Assembly: GCA_963932145.1 (NCBI GenBank)
Contig: OZ010586.1
Span: 50,640,389 to 50,704,388, forward strand
From: Acanthosepion lycidas
Taxonomy: Eukaryota; Mollusca; Cephalopoda; Sepiida; Sepiidae
DNA length: 64,000 nt
Reading direction: 5' to 3'
The translations under genes were made by a program, and so were the position numbers. Position 1 is the stretch's first letter. Each line of letters opens with the position of its first letter. Below the pieces are notes generated by a model, which was given only the letters and a program-made list of their open reading frames with translations, ran no database searches and had not been told where the DNA came from. Positions 10,425-20,814 of this stretch are shown in pieces.

Positions 10425-10870
10425 CAACACATTTTGCACCTATGTCTCCTATTCATCCAGGATTTGAATATTGCTACCACGTATGGTCTGGTGCTCATGC
10501 TATATAGAGATTCTTAATAAAATCCAAAGAAGAATCTGCAATTTTATTGGTGCTGATCTGGCATATCGACTTCATGCACTTTTCCATAAATACTTTCATG
10601 ATAATTGTTCTGATTAACTTTTGTATCTAGACTTTGTGAATTTAAGCGCAGTACTAGATTGGCGGGATGGTCTCATCACAAGTAACCTTAAGTTCTATGC
10701 TAAAAATTTCTTGTCTCTTCGAGCTTCTTGCTTTCCAGGTAAGTTTCATCTTTTGTTTTTCTCGTACCTTAATGTTTTTTCTTTTTCTTATATTATTTCA
10801 CACTCAGTAACCTCCTGCACATTAGTGGCTTTGTTGCCTTGCTTGTGGTGAAAGGATTAAAAAATGATAA
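10425..10870 (+). mobile_element. CR1/Jockey-type LINE, 3' end
   Basis: Contains the recurrent ORF2 C-terminus, including 'ATTTAAGCGCAGTACTAGAT' at about 10,637-10,660. It then has the 3' UTR 'CATTAGTGGCTTTGTTGCCT' and an A-rich end. Upstream the frame encodes the EYCYHVWSGAHAI-like and IQRRICNFIGADLA-like stretches. The part encoding HFTVE is deleted, so the copy is defective. The open frame 10,621-10,851 is this remnant. Confidence 0.75.
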
Positions 10871-10887
10871 CCACATTAAAGGCTATC

Positions 10888-10888
<1 letters not shown>

Positions 10889-10935
<47 letters not shown>
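10889..10935. repeat. TA microsatellite
   Basis: About 23 TA units at the 3' edge of the preceding LINE. Confidence 0.95.
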
Positions 10936-10939
<4 letters not shown>

Positions 10940-11179
10940 CGTAAAACAAGAGAGTAAATTTTCACTGTATATACTCGAGTAACGCGCGATCTTGCGTATC
11001 GTTAGATTATTTGTTAGACCATAATTAATAAAAACAAAAATATAGATAAAAGTTTATATAACACCATAATACTGCTGGGCGCAAATAATAAGACAAAATG
11101 TTTTAAACTTGCATTGTTTATTGAAAATCGCAGTAAAACTACTACATTATATTACATCATAATATACCTAAATTCTCTG

Positions 11180-11330
11180 TTGTATCTAGACTTTGTGAAT
11201 TTAAGCGCAGTACTAGATTGGCGGGATGGTCTCATCATAGGTAACCTTAAGTTCTATGCTAAAAGTTTCATGTCTCTCTTCGGGCATCTTGCTTTCCAGG
11301 CAAGTTTCATCTTTTATTTTTCTCGAAGAA
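11180..11330 (+). mobile_element. LINE 3' fragment, forward arm of an inverted pair
   Basis: Same LINE stretch as 10,630-10,760, with the same short deletion. The left 72 bases (11,182-11,253) are repeated without mismatch, in reverse, at 11,331-11,402. Confidence 0.75.
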
Positions 11331-11403
11331 AACTTAAGGTTACCTATGATGAGACCATCCCGCCAATCTAGTACTGCGCTTAAATTCACAAAGTCTAGAT
11401 ACA
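11331..11403 (-). mobile_element. LINE 3' fragment, reverse arm
   Basis: Perfect reverse complement of 11,182-11,253. With a spacer of 77 bases the pair could form a hairpin. Overlapping open frames on both strands here (11,114-11,371 and 11,213-11,431) are mirror images caused by the palindrome. Confidence 0.85.
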
Positions 11404-11929
11404 GAATTTTATCATGTATCTCGTGTATCATGCAAGTACCTTTTGGGGGAGACTAAATTACAAGAGACTAACCTCTTTTCTTCTATCTCTTTATACCATC
11501 TCCGAGTTAAAAAGGTTAAAAAATGTAAAAGAGAATGATAAAAGTATCGTTAGTAAAGTTATACCCGTTGCGTAAACGCGTACAGCCATAAGCAATCGAA
11601 CGAGAAACAGCTAAATATCTTATAAACGTAAACAATGGAAAAGCTGCATATTATCTGTGTATTTTATAATACGATACTCATATGTGAATATTGTATGCAT
11701 TATTAATGGACAAAAGTTAAGTAAAACATTACTTTTATCAAATCATGTTTATTTTAAATATAGTTGTATTTTTACTACGGTTAATAGATATATAGTTTGG
11801 TCAAGGGCGTAGCAGTACATATGTTAATTTTATATCTCGTGTATGATGCGCCCCCCCCTTAAAATTATGTCTTCAAAAGGTATATGATACGCGAGTATAT
11901 ACGGTAATTGATATTCAAGCCGTAACACA

Positions 11930-12055
11930 ATCCGTCCTGAATATGACGATAAACTACATCCGCGTCCTGGGTAAGACGTTAAACTACATCCGCGTCCTGG
12001 GTAAGACGTTAAACTACATCCACGTCCTGGGTAAGACGATAAACTACATCCAGCA
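11930..12055. repeat. 30-bp minisatellite, four units
   Basis: Units of the form 'AAACTACATCCGCGTCCTGG' plus 'GTAAGACGTT' are repeated about four times. The length is a multiple of three, so the reverse strand reads repeated CSLTSYPGRG. This explains the 105-codon open frame at 11,830-12,147. Confidence 0.9.
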
Positions 12056-12200
12056 GCAATGCCTTTGACCAGGAGGTTTTGAGGAGCGTGGAAACACCTC
12101 TTAATTGCTGGTGTTCCCAGGTCCAACCTGACCCGAGGTGGTACCACCTGTTAGGGTCACATATATGGGCAAATAGTTAACCCCGAAACTGGGATCAAAA
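12056..12200 (-). repeat. Unclassified dispersed repeat, copy 2
   Basis: Reverse-strand counterpart of 1-135 and 21,610-21,800. It shares 'GGTGGTACCACCTGTTAGGG' and the reverse complement of the ATTTGCCCATA block. In this copy and the 21.6-kb copy the core lies between the 30-bp repeat sequence and an AT-rich minisatellite. Confidence 0.6.
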
Positions 12201-12224
12201 CATCATGAAAGTGTAAAAATAGGT

Positions 12225-12700
12225 TCTAATACCAGAAATAGTTTGTAAAAAATTATTAGCAGCGACACATTTAAAAAAAATCTATTCCCAGCAATACATT
12301 TTTGAAAAACAAATATTATCAGCAATACATTTTTGAAAAAAAAAAAAAACATTACCAGCTACACATTTAAAAAAAAAAAATTACCAGCGAAGCAAACTTA
12401 TTACCAGAAATAGAATTTTTGAAGGAAAAGATATTATCAGAAATAGAATTTTTGAAGGAAAAGATATTATCAGAAATAGAATTTTTGAAGGAAAAGATAT
12501 TACCAGAAATAGAATTTTTGAAGGAAAAGATATTACCAGAAATAGAATTTTTGAAGGAAAAGATATTATCAGAAATAGAATTTTTGAAGGAAAAGATATT
12601 ACCAGAAATAGAATTTTTGAAGGAAAAGATATTATCAGAAATAGAATTTTTGAAGGAAAAGATATTACCAGAAATAGATTATTGGAAAAAAATATTAGCA
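12225..12700. repeat. 33-bp minisatellite
   Basis: The stretch 12,405-12,680 has eight nearly identical 33-bp units ('CCAGAAATAGAATTTTTGAA' plus 'GGAAAAGATATTA'). More decayed units ('CAGCAATACATTTTTGAAAA') lie upstream from 12,225. Because 33 is 11 codons, the plus strand reads an 11-residue repeat KEKILSEIEFL, and the minus strand reads FPSKILFLIIS. I regard both as by-products of the array. Confidence 0.95.
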
Positions 12701-12724
12701 ACAATGAAAATTTTGTCGTCATTA

Positions 12725-12775
12725 AATAACACATTGAGGTTAATATGCCGTAAAACAAATTAAAGCAAACCGTAA
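12725..12775 (+). mobile_element. SINE tail-like fragment after the minisatellite
   Basis: 'TTGAGGTTAATATGCCGTAA' follows the minisatellite at once and resembles the SINE tail 'GTTGATAAACCGTAAAA'. The same arrangement occurs at 54,590-54,965. Confidence 0.4.
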
Positions 12776-12779
12776 CACA

Positions 12780-13435
12780 ATCTTCCTCGCTATGTGTCAG
12801 GTAGCTGTGTGCTTAATAAATGACTAGTAACTTTAAAATTTTCAGTCTTCAGTATATTTGGCCAACCATTTAGCCATGTCTTCAAGTAGAGTTTTTATAT
12901 TACTTACTCTGAAATATTTTTTGAACTTATGTTAAAGAAAAGAAAGAGTCAAATATATATATTTTTAGATCTTTTCCCAAATAATGATCGCCTAGAAGAT
13001 TGCATCAAGTTTTGCATTAACATCAAGTTTTTAGCGGGAAGAGGAGACAAAAGAAGAAAAAAAAATCTATTTTCCAAGATTTTCGAAAAAGTTGTTTACT
13101 AAATTCCAAGCAAATTTATTTGAACCAAACTTAATTATCTTAAACTCCTTTGAATATCAAACTAAATTTGGGAGACGCTTTCGGGTGTTTTTTACTGCAA
13201 CAACTTGAGAATAATTCAAACCAGAAAACATACATATATATGTATTTGATCTAACAGTCCAACGTGTTGCGTGGTCACCTGTTTGTCTATAGTCTTCTTT
13301 TGTCTGTAAGTCTATATGAATGTATGTTTCTAATGTGAAAAGGAGAAGAGTCCCCAATCGATAGAACATCAGTGGTTACTTATTCCAGTTCTTTTACAAG
13401 GATACTTTTAATAAAGACAGGAATTTCGAAAGCAC
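12780..13435. other. AT-rich DNA, nothing recognised
   Basis: No coding similarity, tandem array or terminal repeat recognised. Confidence 0.35.
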
Positions 13436-13439
13436 TATT

Positions 13440-13800
13440 CACTTCCTTCGATTGGTGGATAGCTGATTGGTTATAACATTAACGTTCGAATCTCACTATG
13501 GTCGATTTATGTAGGAAGTGACTTTTTTGATATCGGTCTGAGGAGACGATCTCAGCATGCGCTAGCATTGAGAAGTCGCTGAAAACCACATCACAAGTTG
13601 ACGCAAGTCTTGTAAGTGAAATTGGGTAAGCAAAACTATTCAGAAGCCGACAAAGGATATGAGCTTACTAGCCTTGTTCAACTGCTGTTGACGCCAGATT
13701 GTGCGAATTCACACCGGAACTGTGACTAAGAACAACTCAGCAGAGTTGCAGTATATAAACCACAGGTTCGATCTGTCTTGCTCTTGGTTTCCTACAAAAT
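13440..13800 (+). other. Possible SINE-like or unclassified repeat
   Basis: 'GTGGATAGCTGATTGGTTAT' then 'CGTTCGAATCTCACTATGG' look like box A and box B of a tRNA-derived head. The downstream part is GC-richer and not shared with the other SINEs here. Weak call. Confidence 0.3.
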
Positions 13801-14124
13801 AATATAGAAGCAATACAGAGATAATGATGACAAAATCCTTGCGTAAAAAAAGAATCCCCGAGAAAATTAAATTCTACAAATGAATATTGCATGTTTTTGT
13901 ACATAGATTATCGATTGGTTTGGAGAGCTCAACTGTGGATAGGGAAGGTCTTTTTTAGAAGCGTGGTACCTAGTTCTTGTGGCCTTGTGCCGTATTTAGC
14001 AAACATTAGCTAATAAATTATCAAGTGCCTATACATTCAGAATTTTGCATATATAAATGTTGTAGCATACCTACGGATGATAATGGGTATATCCCCATTC
14101 ACATAAATATTGTAGTAAATACTG

Positions 14125-14640
14125 TATGTTGGTCTGCACCTGGAGATTCGTCTCCAGCTGTACTGGTCAAACTCTCTACATCCGGGCAGAGAGGATCCCC
14201 AGACGAGGCTATGTCGAAGGGCAGAGTCTCGTCTCAGGAAACAGCTACCCGACACCGTTTTATATGGTGTCTACGATGAATTTTTGGCCGTGCCTACGGG
14301 CTCGGATACGCCACATTAAATTCGGCCTTGTGCCACATCTGACCGCGTGGGGCGGTTGGTAGATATTCTGCAGTTGGAGATTCATCTCTAGCTGTGCTGG
14401 TCAAACTCTCTACCTCCGAGCAGAGAGGAATCCCAGACGAGGCTATGTCGAAGGGCAGAGTCTCGTCTCATGAAACAGCTTTCCGACCCCACATTAAGTT
14501 CGGCCTTGTGCCACGCCACACCAAACCCGTGGGATGGTTGATAGATATCCTGCAGTTGGAGATTCATTGTGGAATTCACTTGACTCACTTTTAGCAGTTG
14601 ACTACTTCTACGCGCCGCTGGCGAATCTTATATGTGTTGT
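14125..14640 (+). repeat. GC-rich hairpin element, tandem duplicated
   Basis: Two related units of about 230 bp (roughly 14,139-14,370 and 14,371-14,575) each carry 'AGCTG.ACTGGTCAAACTCTC'-type sequence. Each has a long hairpin built on 'CAGACGAGGCTATGTCGAAG' and then 'CGGCCTTGTGCCAC'. The first also has 'GCCTACGGGCTCGG'. The same parts are in the LTR-like block at 9,069-9,524, so this is probably a related fossil LTR piece. The overlapping open frames on both strands (14,025-14,594) reflect the hairpins and are not genes. Confidence 0.6.
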
Positions 14641-14644
14641 TCTT

Positions 14645-16340
14645 GTCCTAAGTATTATCGTTCATTACCAACCTTCGTTTGATTATTCTATTCAGTAACC
14701 TTCCCTAGGTTACGACAATAAACGAGAGGTGAATATTACAAATATATTGATTTATATAATAGAAATCCATTATATTCTGGTTCGAATGATTTTTCGTATG
14801 TTAACAGCGAGGAATTTTACTTGTCTTTATATGACTGGAGTTGACCTGATCTGTTACTTAGCAACTCGTCACGCACCTAAACAGCAATATCTAACAACAA
14901 AAAAGACAACGTACAAAAATAAACACGTTTGCCCTTTTCGCTAATACGAAATGCTCACCCAGGGTAGATCCGGGTACGTCTCATTATCAAAATCACGAAC
15001 GACTTTTGACCAGTTACTAAGAAGCAGACTGTGACAACAATATATTGCTAATGGCAATATCCCAAGCGGTATAAAGTTCGCTCAAGTGTTAAAGAATAGG
15101 CCTGAAGGTCTATAATTTTAAGGCTTGGTTATATGTTTTAATTCAATTATATTCGTATTTCTATAAACATTCCAGTAAAGTATATATACTTGCGGGAACC
15201 AGCGGAAATGTTTTACATTGATTTATCCTTCAGAAGAAGTAAGAGGGTACAAATAAAATTAAAATCCAGATAAGCTTGAAATAACCAGGAATGACATGAC
15301 TTGTGATATAAATTGAATAAACACGGAATTATTTCAAAATTACCCCAGCCTTCATCGGCATGTCTATGTATATGTGTATTCAAATCAGTTTGCACCATTA
15401 AACGAAATATAGATGACTAGAGCGTCAATTTTCAAAACACTTTACATCATAAAGTAATGTTCTTTTAATAATAATAATAATTAGTAATACCCGTCAAAAT
15501 TTGAAAAATATTTCAATTTCATAATTTTTAAGTTAAATATTAAATAAGCTTATTGCTCGTTCATCGGCCATAAAACATCTGTGTTAATTCCTCTATTACC
15601 TCGCAATCAAATCATTTGGGCGCCACTAAATTTCATTCATATTCTTTTTAACAGAAGAATACACGCTGAAATACTTTTTATTTACTGATGTTCAACTTAT
15701 ACAAGACTCAAGAGCCGCTTAAAGTAGATGGTTATAGAAGGAGGTTATTGTATGAGTGATGAGAAGGAGGTAAGAAGATCAGTTTACTAGGATATATAGA
15801 AAAGATAACAGTTAACCTTAGAGATGAAGAGGTTAATATCTCTCGGGAGTTTGTTCCATAAAGTAAAGGTTATTTAGTAGGATGCCGTCCATGTGGAACT
15901 TTCTTATTAATAATGAAATACGAAGGCAATAGGGGGATGGGGTTGTCCCAGTGTAAGTGACGTAGCGAACTTTAGCTGTGAAGGTTAGAACTGGTAGAAC
16001 GAAGGAAAGTAACTTGCCAGAAAATTTTCCATGGATATAGCGATAGAATAGCGAGAGTGAAAAGTGTTGTAGGGTGGAAAATAACTCGGTGGCCTGAGAA
16101 GGTACAGTGAATTGTTTCGATAAATTAAATCGAAACAATAATTCGCATTAAATGTTATATTTTTTTTAAAAATATTTTAGAATTTCAATTTACTTTATTA
16201 AATTATTTATTATTAGATTTATTCTTAAAATATTTAAAAACAAAAAACTGCTTCATTTTGTTTTGCATTTTTCGATTTACTTTATTAAAAATAAATAATT
16301 AAAAGCTTGTGCGTTTTATTGAATTAATTGTTATATATCA
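14645..16340. other. Unclassified AT-rich DNA
   Basis: Several open frames of 60-100 codons (14,729-14,944; 15,213-15,398; 15,833-16,138) show no recognisable domain and are AT-driven. The 15,720-16,130 stretch has a purine-rich bias resembling diverged reverse-strand LINE DNA. I could not align it. Confidence 0.3.
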
Positions 16341-16345
16341 ATTTG

Positions 16346-16470
16346 CAGTGTGGTCCGAAAGTCTTGTCACCCCTACCTCTCTTCCAAACTGTAGGAGCTC
16401 AAGTCAGCTATCTGAAATAAAAAAATAAAATTATATTATGTATGAGTGATAAGACTTTCAGACCACGATG
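16346..16470. mobile_element. Tc1-like MITE, 125 bp
   Basis: The left end 'CAGTGTGGTCCGAAAGTCTT' and right end (reverse complement 'CATCGTGGTCTGAAAGTCTT') match over about 24 bases with few mismatches. The interior is AT-rich and non-coding. CAGTG ends with TA-type target sites are typical of Tc1 elements. The right flank is TA and the left flank is TG, probably mutated. Confidence 0.7.
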
Positions 16471-16497
16471 TACTTTATCCAAAAAATACTTTACGAT

Positions 16498-17820
16498 TTT
16501 TTTTCATTTTCTTTTTAAGCATTTCCCCCCAAGCAAGTGCCACTAGGGCGTAAGGGGTTACAAAGTGTGAGAGTAAGAGTAAAGAGAGGTGTTTGAGGAA
16601 AGGATAAAGAGAAAGGTAGGAGTGTCACTAGTACGCAGGGGCTTACGGAGAGTGAAAGTGAGAGAAAAGAGTGTGCATAGGGGAGGACTGAAGAAAAGAA
16701 AAAGGCCAGGGATCAAGGTATCAGAAGATGTCGATTGACATTACATTTAAATTTTTGAAGATTATAGTTATCAGGAAGAAAGTAAGTGGAAGGGAGTTCC
16801 AATGTAGGGAAATACGAGAGAAAAACTGTTCAAGTGGAAGAGGCGGTTACATTTAACTGTGAAGGGGCGGGACCGAGATGCTAATCTAGTTGCACGGTTA
16901 AATTCATGCAGGTGGGATACCACTGAAAGTAGCTCTTAAAATATTTGTAGAAAAGACAGAGGGAAGCCACATCACCTCTGTGAGAAAGTGACTGTAGTCA
17001 AGATTGCTGGTCAGGAGCTTTATTAAAAATAAATATTTAATTATTCCCTAATTAAGGTTTTTCTGGTGCTGGGTTGTCTCGGTGCTGAGTTGTCCCAGCT
17101 CTCAGTCGGCGATGTTGAGCTGGCGGTGTTGAGTTGTCCCTTCTCGTGCCAAACGCCTTTGAAATATTACAGTCTTAGCTTCATCATTCTTATCTAAAAC
17201 TTAACAGAGTTTTCAGCAATGACCGTTAACACATTATCAGATGTTCACCTAGAGAAGCGAAAGCCATATTGTTTATCTGAAAAAAGACACTGCGAGGTGA
17301 GATGTTTAATTAATTCAGAGTTGATTACAGCCTCTAGTACTTTGTCAAAAAAGAGTTGGAATAACAGAACGATAGTTTTAAGTATCAGACGGTTCGTCTG
17401 AACTTTTAAAAACAGGAACTACACAAGAGGATTTCCAACAAGTAGGAAAACAAGAAGCAGGCAGACATTTATTGTGGAGTTTACAGAGAACAGTGGCCAT
17501 TTCAGGAGGACATTTCTTTAGGGCTATTGCGGGGATACCATCAAGTCCGCATTTGTTGGAGTCAAGGTGAGAGGTGATAACAGTAAATATGGACGGTGTT
17601 ATATGCATATCACAGAGTAGACAGTAAGTTCTAATTGGAAAGTCAAAAATACACTAGATGAACTAAAAGAAGAAAATTTATGGAAAAACCATTCTTCTTT
17701 ATAAGCAGAAGATGATACCACTTCAAACTGAGTGAAGAGCCGCCTGTAGTCGCGAGAACCTAACATTTCTGTTAGAAAACAATGACTTAGCCTCATTTGA
17801 TCACACGATTGCATTTAATG
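16498..17820 (-). mobile_element. CR1/Jockey-type LINE with part of the reverse transcriptase
   Basis: In reverse it starts near 17,815 with a 'LGSRDYRRLFTQF' linker, then 'KFSSFSSSS'. The N-terminal RT region follows: 'GLDGIPAIALKKCPPEMATV' (usual GPDGIP), 'FPTCWKSSCVVPVFKSSDEP', then in another frame 'SDKQYGFR' and 'NVLTVIAENSVKF'. The RT core with the YxDD box is not found. DNA from 16,500-16,990 is the family's 3' end and UTR. It has at least two frameshifts and an internal loss of most of the RT. The open frames 17,378-17,608 and 17,599-17,814 are parts of it. Confidence 0.8.
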
Positions 17821-18125
17821 CGATCAGATACAAAGATTCTTCTGCTGAGATCAAAACTATTACGTTAGTACAGCCGGGAAAAGGCGGGCTATAGCAGAAT
17901 TTATATATAAAAATGTTGCAAAATTAGTAATACAAAACTAACCACAACGTCGCTGTATCATTCAGAGGCGCATAAGAAAGTAAAAAGATTTTGACTATCC
18001 TAAGTCATAAGATGAAGAAGGTTGTGAGGGAAATTCGACAATCTTAACTGTTCTTATGTAGAACACGCCCAAATCAGAATGTACTTGAAGGAAAATTACC
18101 TGTAGATATGCTAGTCGGAAAAATC
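17821..18125. other. Nothing recognised
   Basis: A short AT-rich stretch between a LINE and a SINE. No repeat or coding signal seen. Confidence 0.3.
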
Positions 18126-18129
18126 TTTT

Positions 18130-18365
18130 TCCCGAGGTATGATTCTATTTCTTTCTGCGTAGACCAATCGCCATCCAAGGCTATAGAACCCATTCTGTCC
18201 TGCTATTTACCCATAGCTGGGAGGGGGAGAGAAGAAGACGATTCATAACTTCCCCAAGGGTATTAGCCCGTAAGTGGATGTAATGGATTCGACTCGGCTC
18301 TTTGATTCCTCAATCCAAGCCTCTATCCATTGCTTCACCGTGCCTCCAGTTTTGGTTGCATAGTG
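18130..18365 (-). mobile_element. tRNA-derived SINE
   Basis: In reverse the head 'GGCACGGTGAAGCAATGGAT' is followed by the box-B-like 'GAGTCGAATCCATTACATCC' and 'ACTTACGGGCTAATACCCTT'. The body with 'CCCAGCTATGGGTAAATAGC' comes next. Good match to the family core. Confidence 0.65.
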
Positions 18366-18427
18366 ATCAAATAGTACAGATTTAAATTTAGTGTTAACAG
18401 AGAATCAACTGAACACAAATAGGTTTC

Positions 18428-18665
18428 TACATTTTTTTAATCATTTCGCCTCAAGCAAGGCGGTAATGTCACTAGAATGCATGGGGTTACAGGGGGTGAA
18501 ATGGAAAGAGAATGAGAAGATCGGGAATAGGAAGGATTGGGAAAAGGACAAAAAAAATGGAACAGGGTTCAAGAAGATAGAAGATGGCGATTAACGTTGG
18601 ATTTAGATTTTTGAAAATTGTAGTTATCGGGGAAGCAAAGAAACGTACGGGAGATACATAGACAA
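18428..18665 (-). mobile_element. CR1/Jockey-type LINE, 3' end
   Basis: In reverse it carries the end of ORF2 (NLNPTLIAIFYLL region) and the 3' UTR with 'TGCATTCTAGTGACATTACC' and 'GCCTTGCTTGAGGCGAAATG'. It is truncated at its 5' side, just beside the MITE at 18,671. Confidence 0.7.
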
Positions 18666-18670
18666 ATCTA

Positions 18671-18771
18671 TTAGGTTGGTGCAAAAATAATGACGTAATA
18701 ATGTCGTTTTTTGACGTATTTTTAACGTCAAAAAACGATATTATTACGTCATTATTTTTGCACCAACCTAG
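18671..18771. mobile_element. Palindromic mariner MITE, subtype 1, copy a
   Basis: Begins 'TTAGGTTGGTGCAAAAATAA' and ends with its reverse complement, with TA on both sides as target-site duplication. The whole 101 bp is a nearly perfect palindrome, with a short central asymmetry near 18,718-18,727. Ends match the Hsmar1/MADE1-type mariner terminus known from human DNA. Confidence 0.95.
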
Positions 18772-18784
18772 TACTAATAAAAAT

Positions 18785-18957
18785 CCAGAATATCGTTGGA
18801 GATCCGATGCAACACTTAACACAAACTACAGAGAATTGAGACCAATCTTTTTTTAAGTTGAAGCAAAAACGACTACAGTTTGCCGGCGACTGCCACTGAA
18901 AGCACAAGGAAATCGTCTCATCCTTACTCCTATGGCATCCTTCTAGAAGTATCAACT
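18785..18957 (+). mobile_element. RTE-like LINE fragment
   Basis: Plus-strand frames read 'QKRLQFAGDCH' and 'KHKEIVSSLLLWHPS' near 18,855-18,945. This matches the RRLQFAGHC...LLWxP stretch near the C-terminus of RTE/BovB-like ORF2. It is joined directly to a CR1/Jockey-type LINE at 18,958. Confidence 0.5.
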
Positions 18958-19310
18958 ACATGAATTTAAGCGTGCTACTAGATTGGCATTTAGGTCCCAC
19001 CTATTTACTGTTGAAATAGTTAAATGTAACCGCCACTTCTACTTCAACTGTTTCTTTCCTCGCACTTCCCGACATTGGAACTCACTTCCTCTAACTTGCT
19101 CCCCTGATAACTACAATCTTCAAAAATGTAAATGCAACGTTAATCGCCATCTTCTGTTACCTTGATCCTTGCCCTTTTTCTTTTCCTCAGTCCTCCCCTA
19201 CGCACACTCTTTTCTCTCACTTTCACTCTCCGTAACCCCCCCTGCGTACTAGTGACACTCCTACCTTTCTTGGGTGGGGGGAATGCTTAAAAAGATTAAA
19301 AAAATAAACT
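18958..19310 (+). mobile_element. CR1/Jockey-type LINE, 3' end, older subfamily
   Basis: Encodes FRSHLFTVEIVKCNRHFYF, then PRTSRHWNSLPLTC and KCKCNVNRHLLLP up to the stop. The 3' UTR with 'CTAGTGACACTCCTACCTTT' and an A-rich end follow. The open frame 18,983-19,165 is this remnant. Confidence 0.8.
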
Positions 19311-19334
19311 TTGTTTACTGCACGTGTAAGCACT

Positions 19335-19690
19335 TGCATATCGCTTTTACTTACTTCCTTGCGACATTTTACCGTTCTTCTTCTTTATGTGCTGTACCGC
19401 TTCAAAACATGGGTGACCATGGTTCTCCACAACTTCCTAACCCTTGTAGCACTAAGCAATGCTTGTCTCCTTTCTATCCCTCCCAGTTCATTTTCATAAG
19501 CTCGTTAGGGAGGTTACTTGATGTTTCCCTCTGCTCCGCTTGCCTTTAGTATGTCATGTGTGTGTTAGATTCACCGAGCTCTCTTTCCTCCATAATATGA
19601 AAATTTCAAATTGTTTCTTTCTTGTTCCCATTTTACTTTAAACTTTCTCGTTGGTATCCTTCTTGTTAATGACCATTCTTTAGTTCCACC
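19335..19690 (-). mobile_element. RTE-type LINE, 3' end
   Basis: In reverse it encodes a 'LWRTMVTHVLKRYST' stretch (family form LWRAMIAHVLRGHGT), preceded by a 'YLTSLSKW'-like stretch in broken frames. These are the last residues of RTE ORF2. The plus-strand open frame 19,274-19,549 is an antisense shadow. Confidence 0.6.
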
Positions 19691-20255
19691 AGTTTTGTTT
19701 GTTTTTTGTTTTTTTTAAATGATACGATATCTTTAAACCTTCCTTTCTGGCATTTGCATCGCACGCAAATGAACAAAACCATAAAATAGAATGCCCATCC
19801 TTAAAAAAGACGGCAAGAAACTCGATCCGAAAGAAATAGCTTCGCGTGGTATAAAGATCAGAAAGTATACATTGAAAGCTGTGGTCACGCCTGCCAGGTT
19901 GAATGAAAATGTTGATTTTGCTGAAAGGTGTGCCTGTCTTGTTTGACTTTTGGGAGACTTTCTGTTTATTTCTAAATGATGTTCATTCATCTTAAATAAG
20001 AGTCAGCCACAATTGAAGCAAGAATACTACGACTTGTTTTTTTATGAATGAGTTGTTGATCTTAAGGTGGCCAATGGAATACCCTACAGTCAGGGTGGTG
20101 TAAAACTTTCCTTTGATTAGAATCAGTTGTTGTTGAAGGAGAAAGGTCAGTAGTGTATGGAAGCTCAACAATGCGCCCTTTCTAATGTGATATCAACAGT
20201 GTAGACACATACACACAGGACTGTAGGAGATTGAAAAATATGTCTGAAATATGTG
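19691..20255. other. Unclassified sequence
   Basis: A reverse-strand open frame at 19,733-19,990 (85 codons) has no recognised domain and no conserved start context. No element recognised. Confidence 0.3.
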
Positions 20256-20256
20256 A

Positions 20257-20259
<3 letters not shown>

Positions 20260-20324
<65 letters not shown>
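20260..20324. repeat. TA microsatellite
   Basis: About 32 TA units. The YIYIYI open frames on both strands arise from it. Confidence 0.95.
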
Positions 20325-20329
<5 letters not shown>

Positions 20330-20735
20330 CGATTTCTTTCTCTCTTTCATTTGTAGACATAAATAATCTTACCTTCTTTCTTTCTGTCACTCTCCTTTTC
20401 TTTCTTTTTCTCTCGGGACACATGAATGCGCGCTTTCGTTCACTGAAACATTACACATATTCACATACACATTGACAGACGTTTGTACGCACAGAGAATT
20501 GAGCTTTTTTCTCTTTTGTCAAGATCACGGGATCACTTTTTCCCCCTCTCTTATAATTTATACATTTCTCTCATCGTCTCTTCCTCTCATTCTCTCTCTA
20601 ACTCACACACATATATACATATACACGCGTGCACACAAACATTCACACAAGAAGTTATTCTAAATCTAAATCATTGTTTTTCGAACACTCACACAATCCG
20701 CCATCTCACTATTTTCTCCGAAAATAGACTCTTTT
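20325..20735. other. Pyrimidine-rich low-complexity DNA
   Basis: Strong C/T bias with CTTTCT and CTCTCT runs, plus a CA tract near 20,610-20,650. The open frames 20,472-20,663 and 20,483-20,737 reflect low complexity. Confidence 0.6.
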
Positions 20736-20745
20736 AATCATGTAC

Positions 20746-20800
20746 AATCTATCTATCGATCTAATCTATCTATCTATCTATCTGTCTATCTATCTATGTC
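20746..20800. repeat. CTAT tetranucleotide repeat
   Basis: About twelve imperfect CTAT/CTGT units. Confidence 0.85.
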
Positions 20801-20814
20801 TATGCTTATGCATC

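Noticed and set aside
12381-12758. Coiled-coil or hydrophobic repeat protein on either strand
   Set aside because: A 33-bp minisatellite keeps frames open on both strands. No promoter, splice or flanking coding signal supports a gene.
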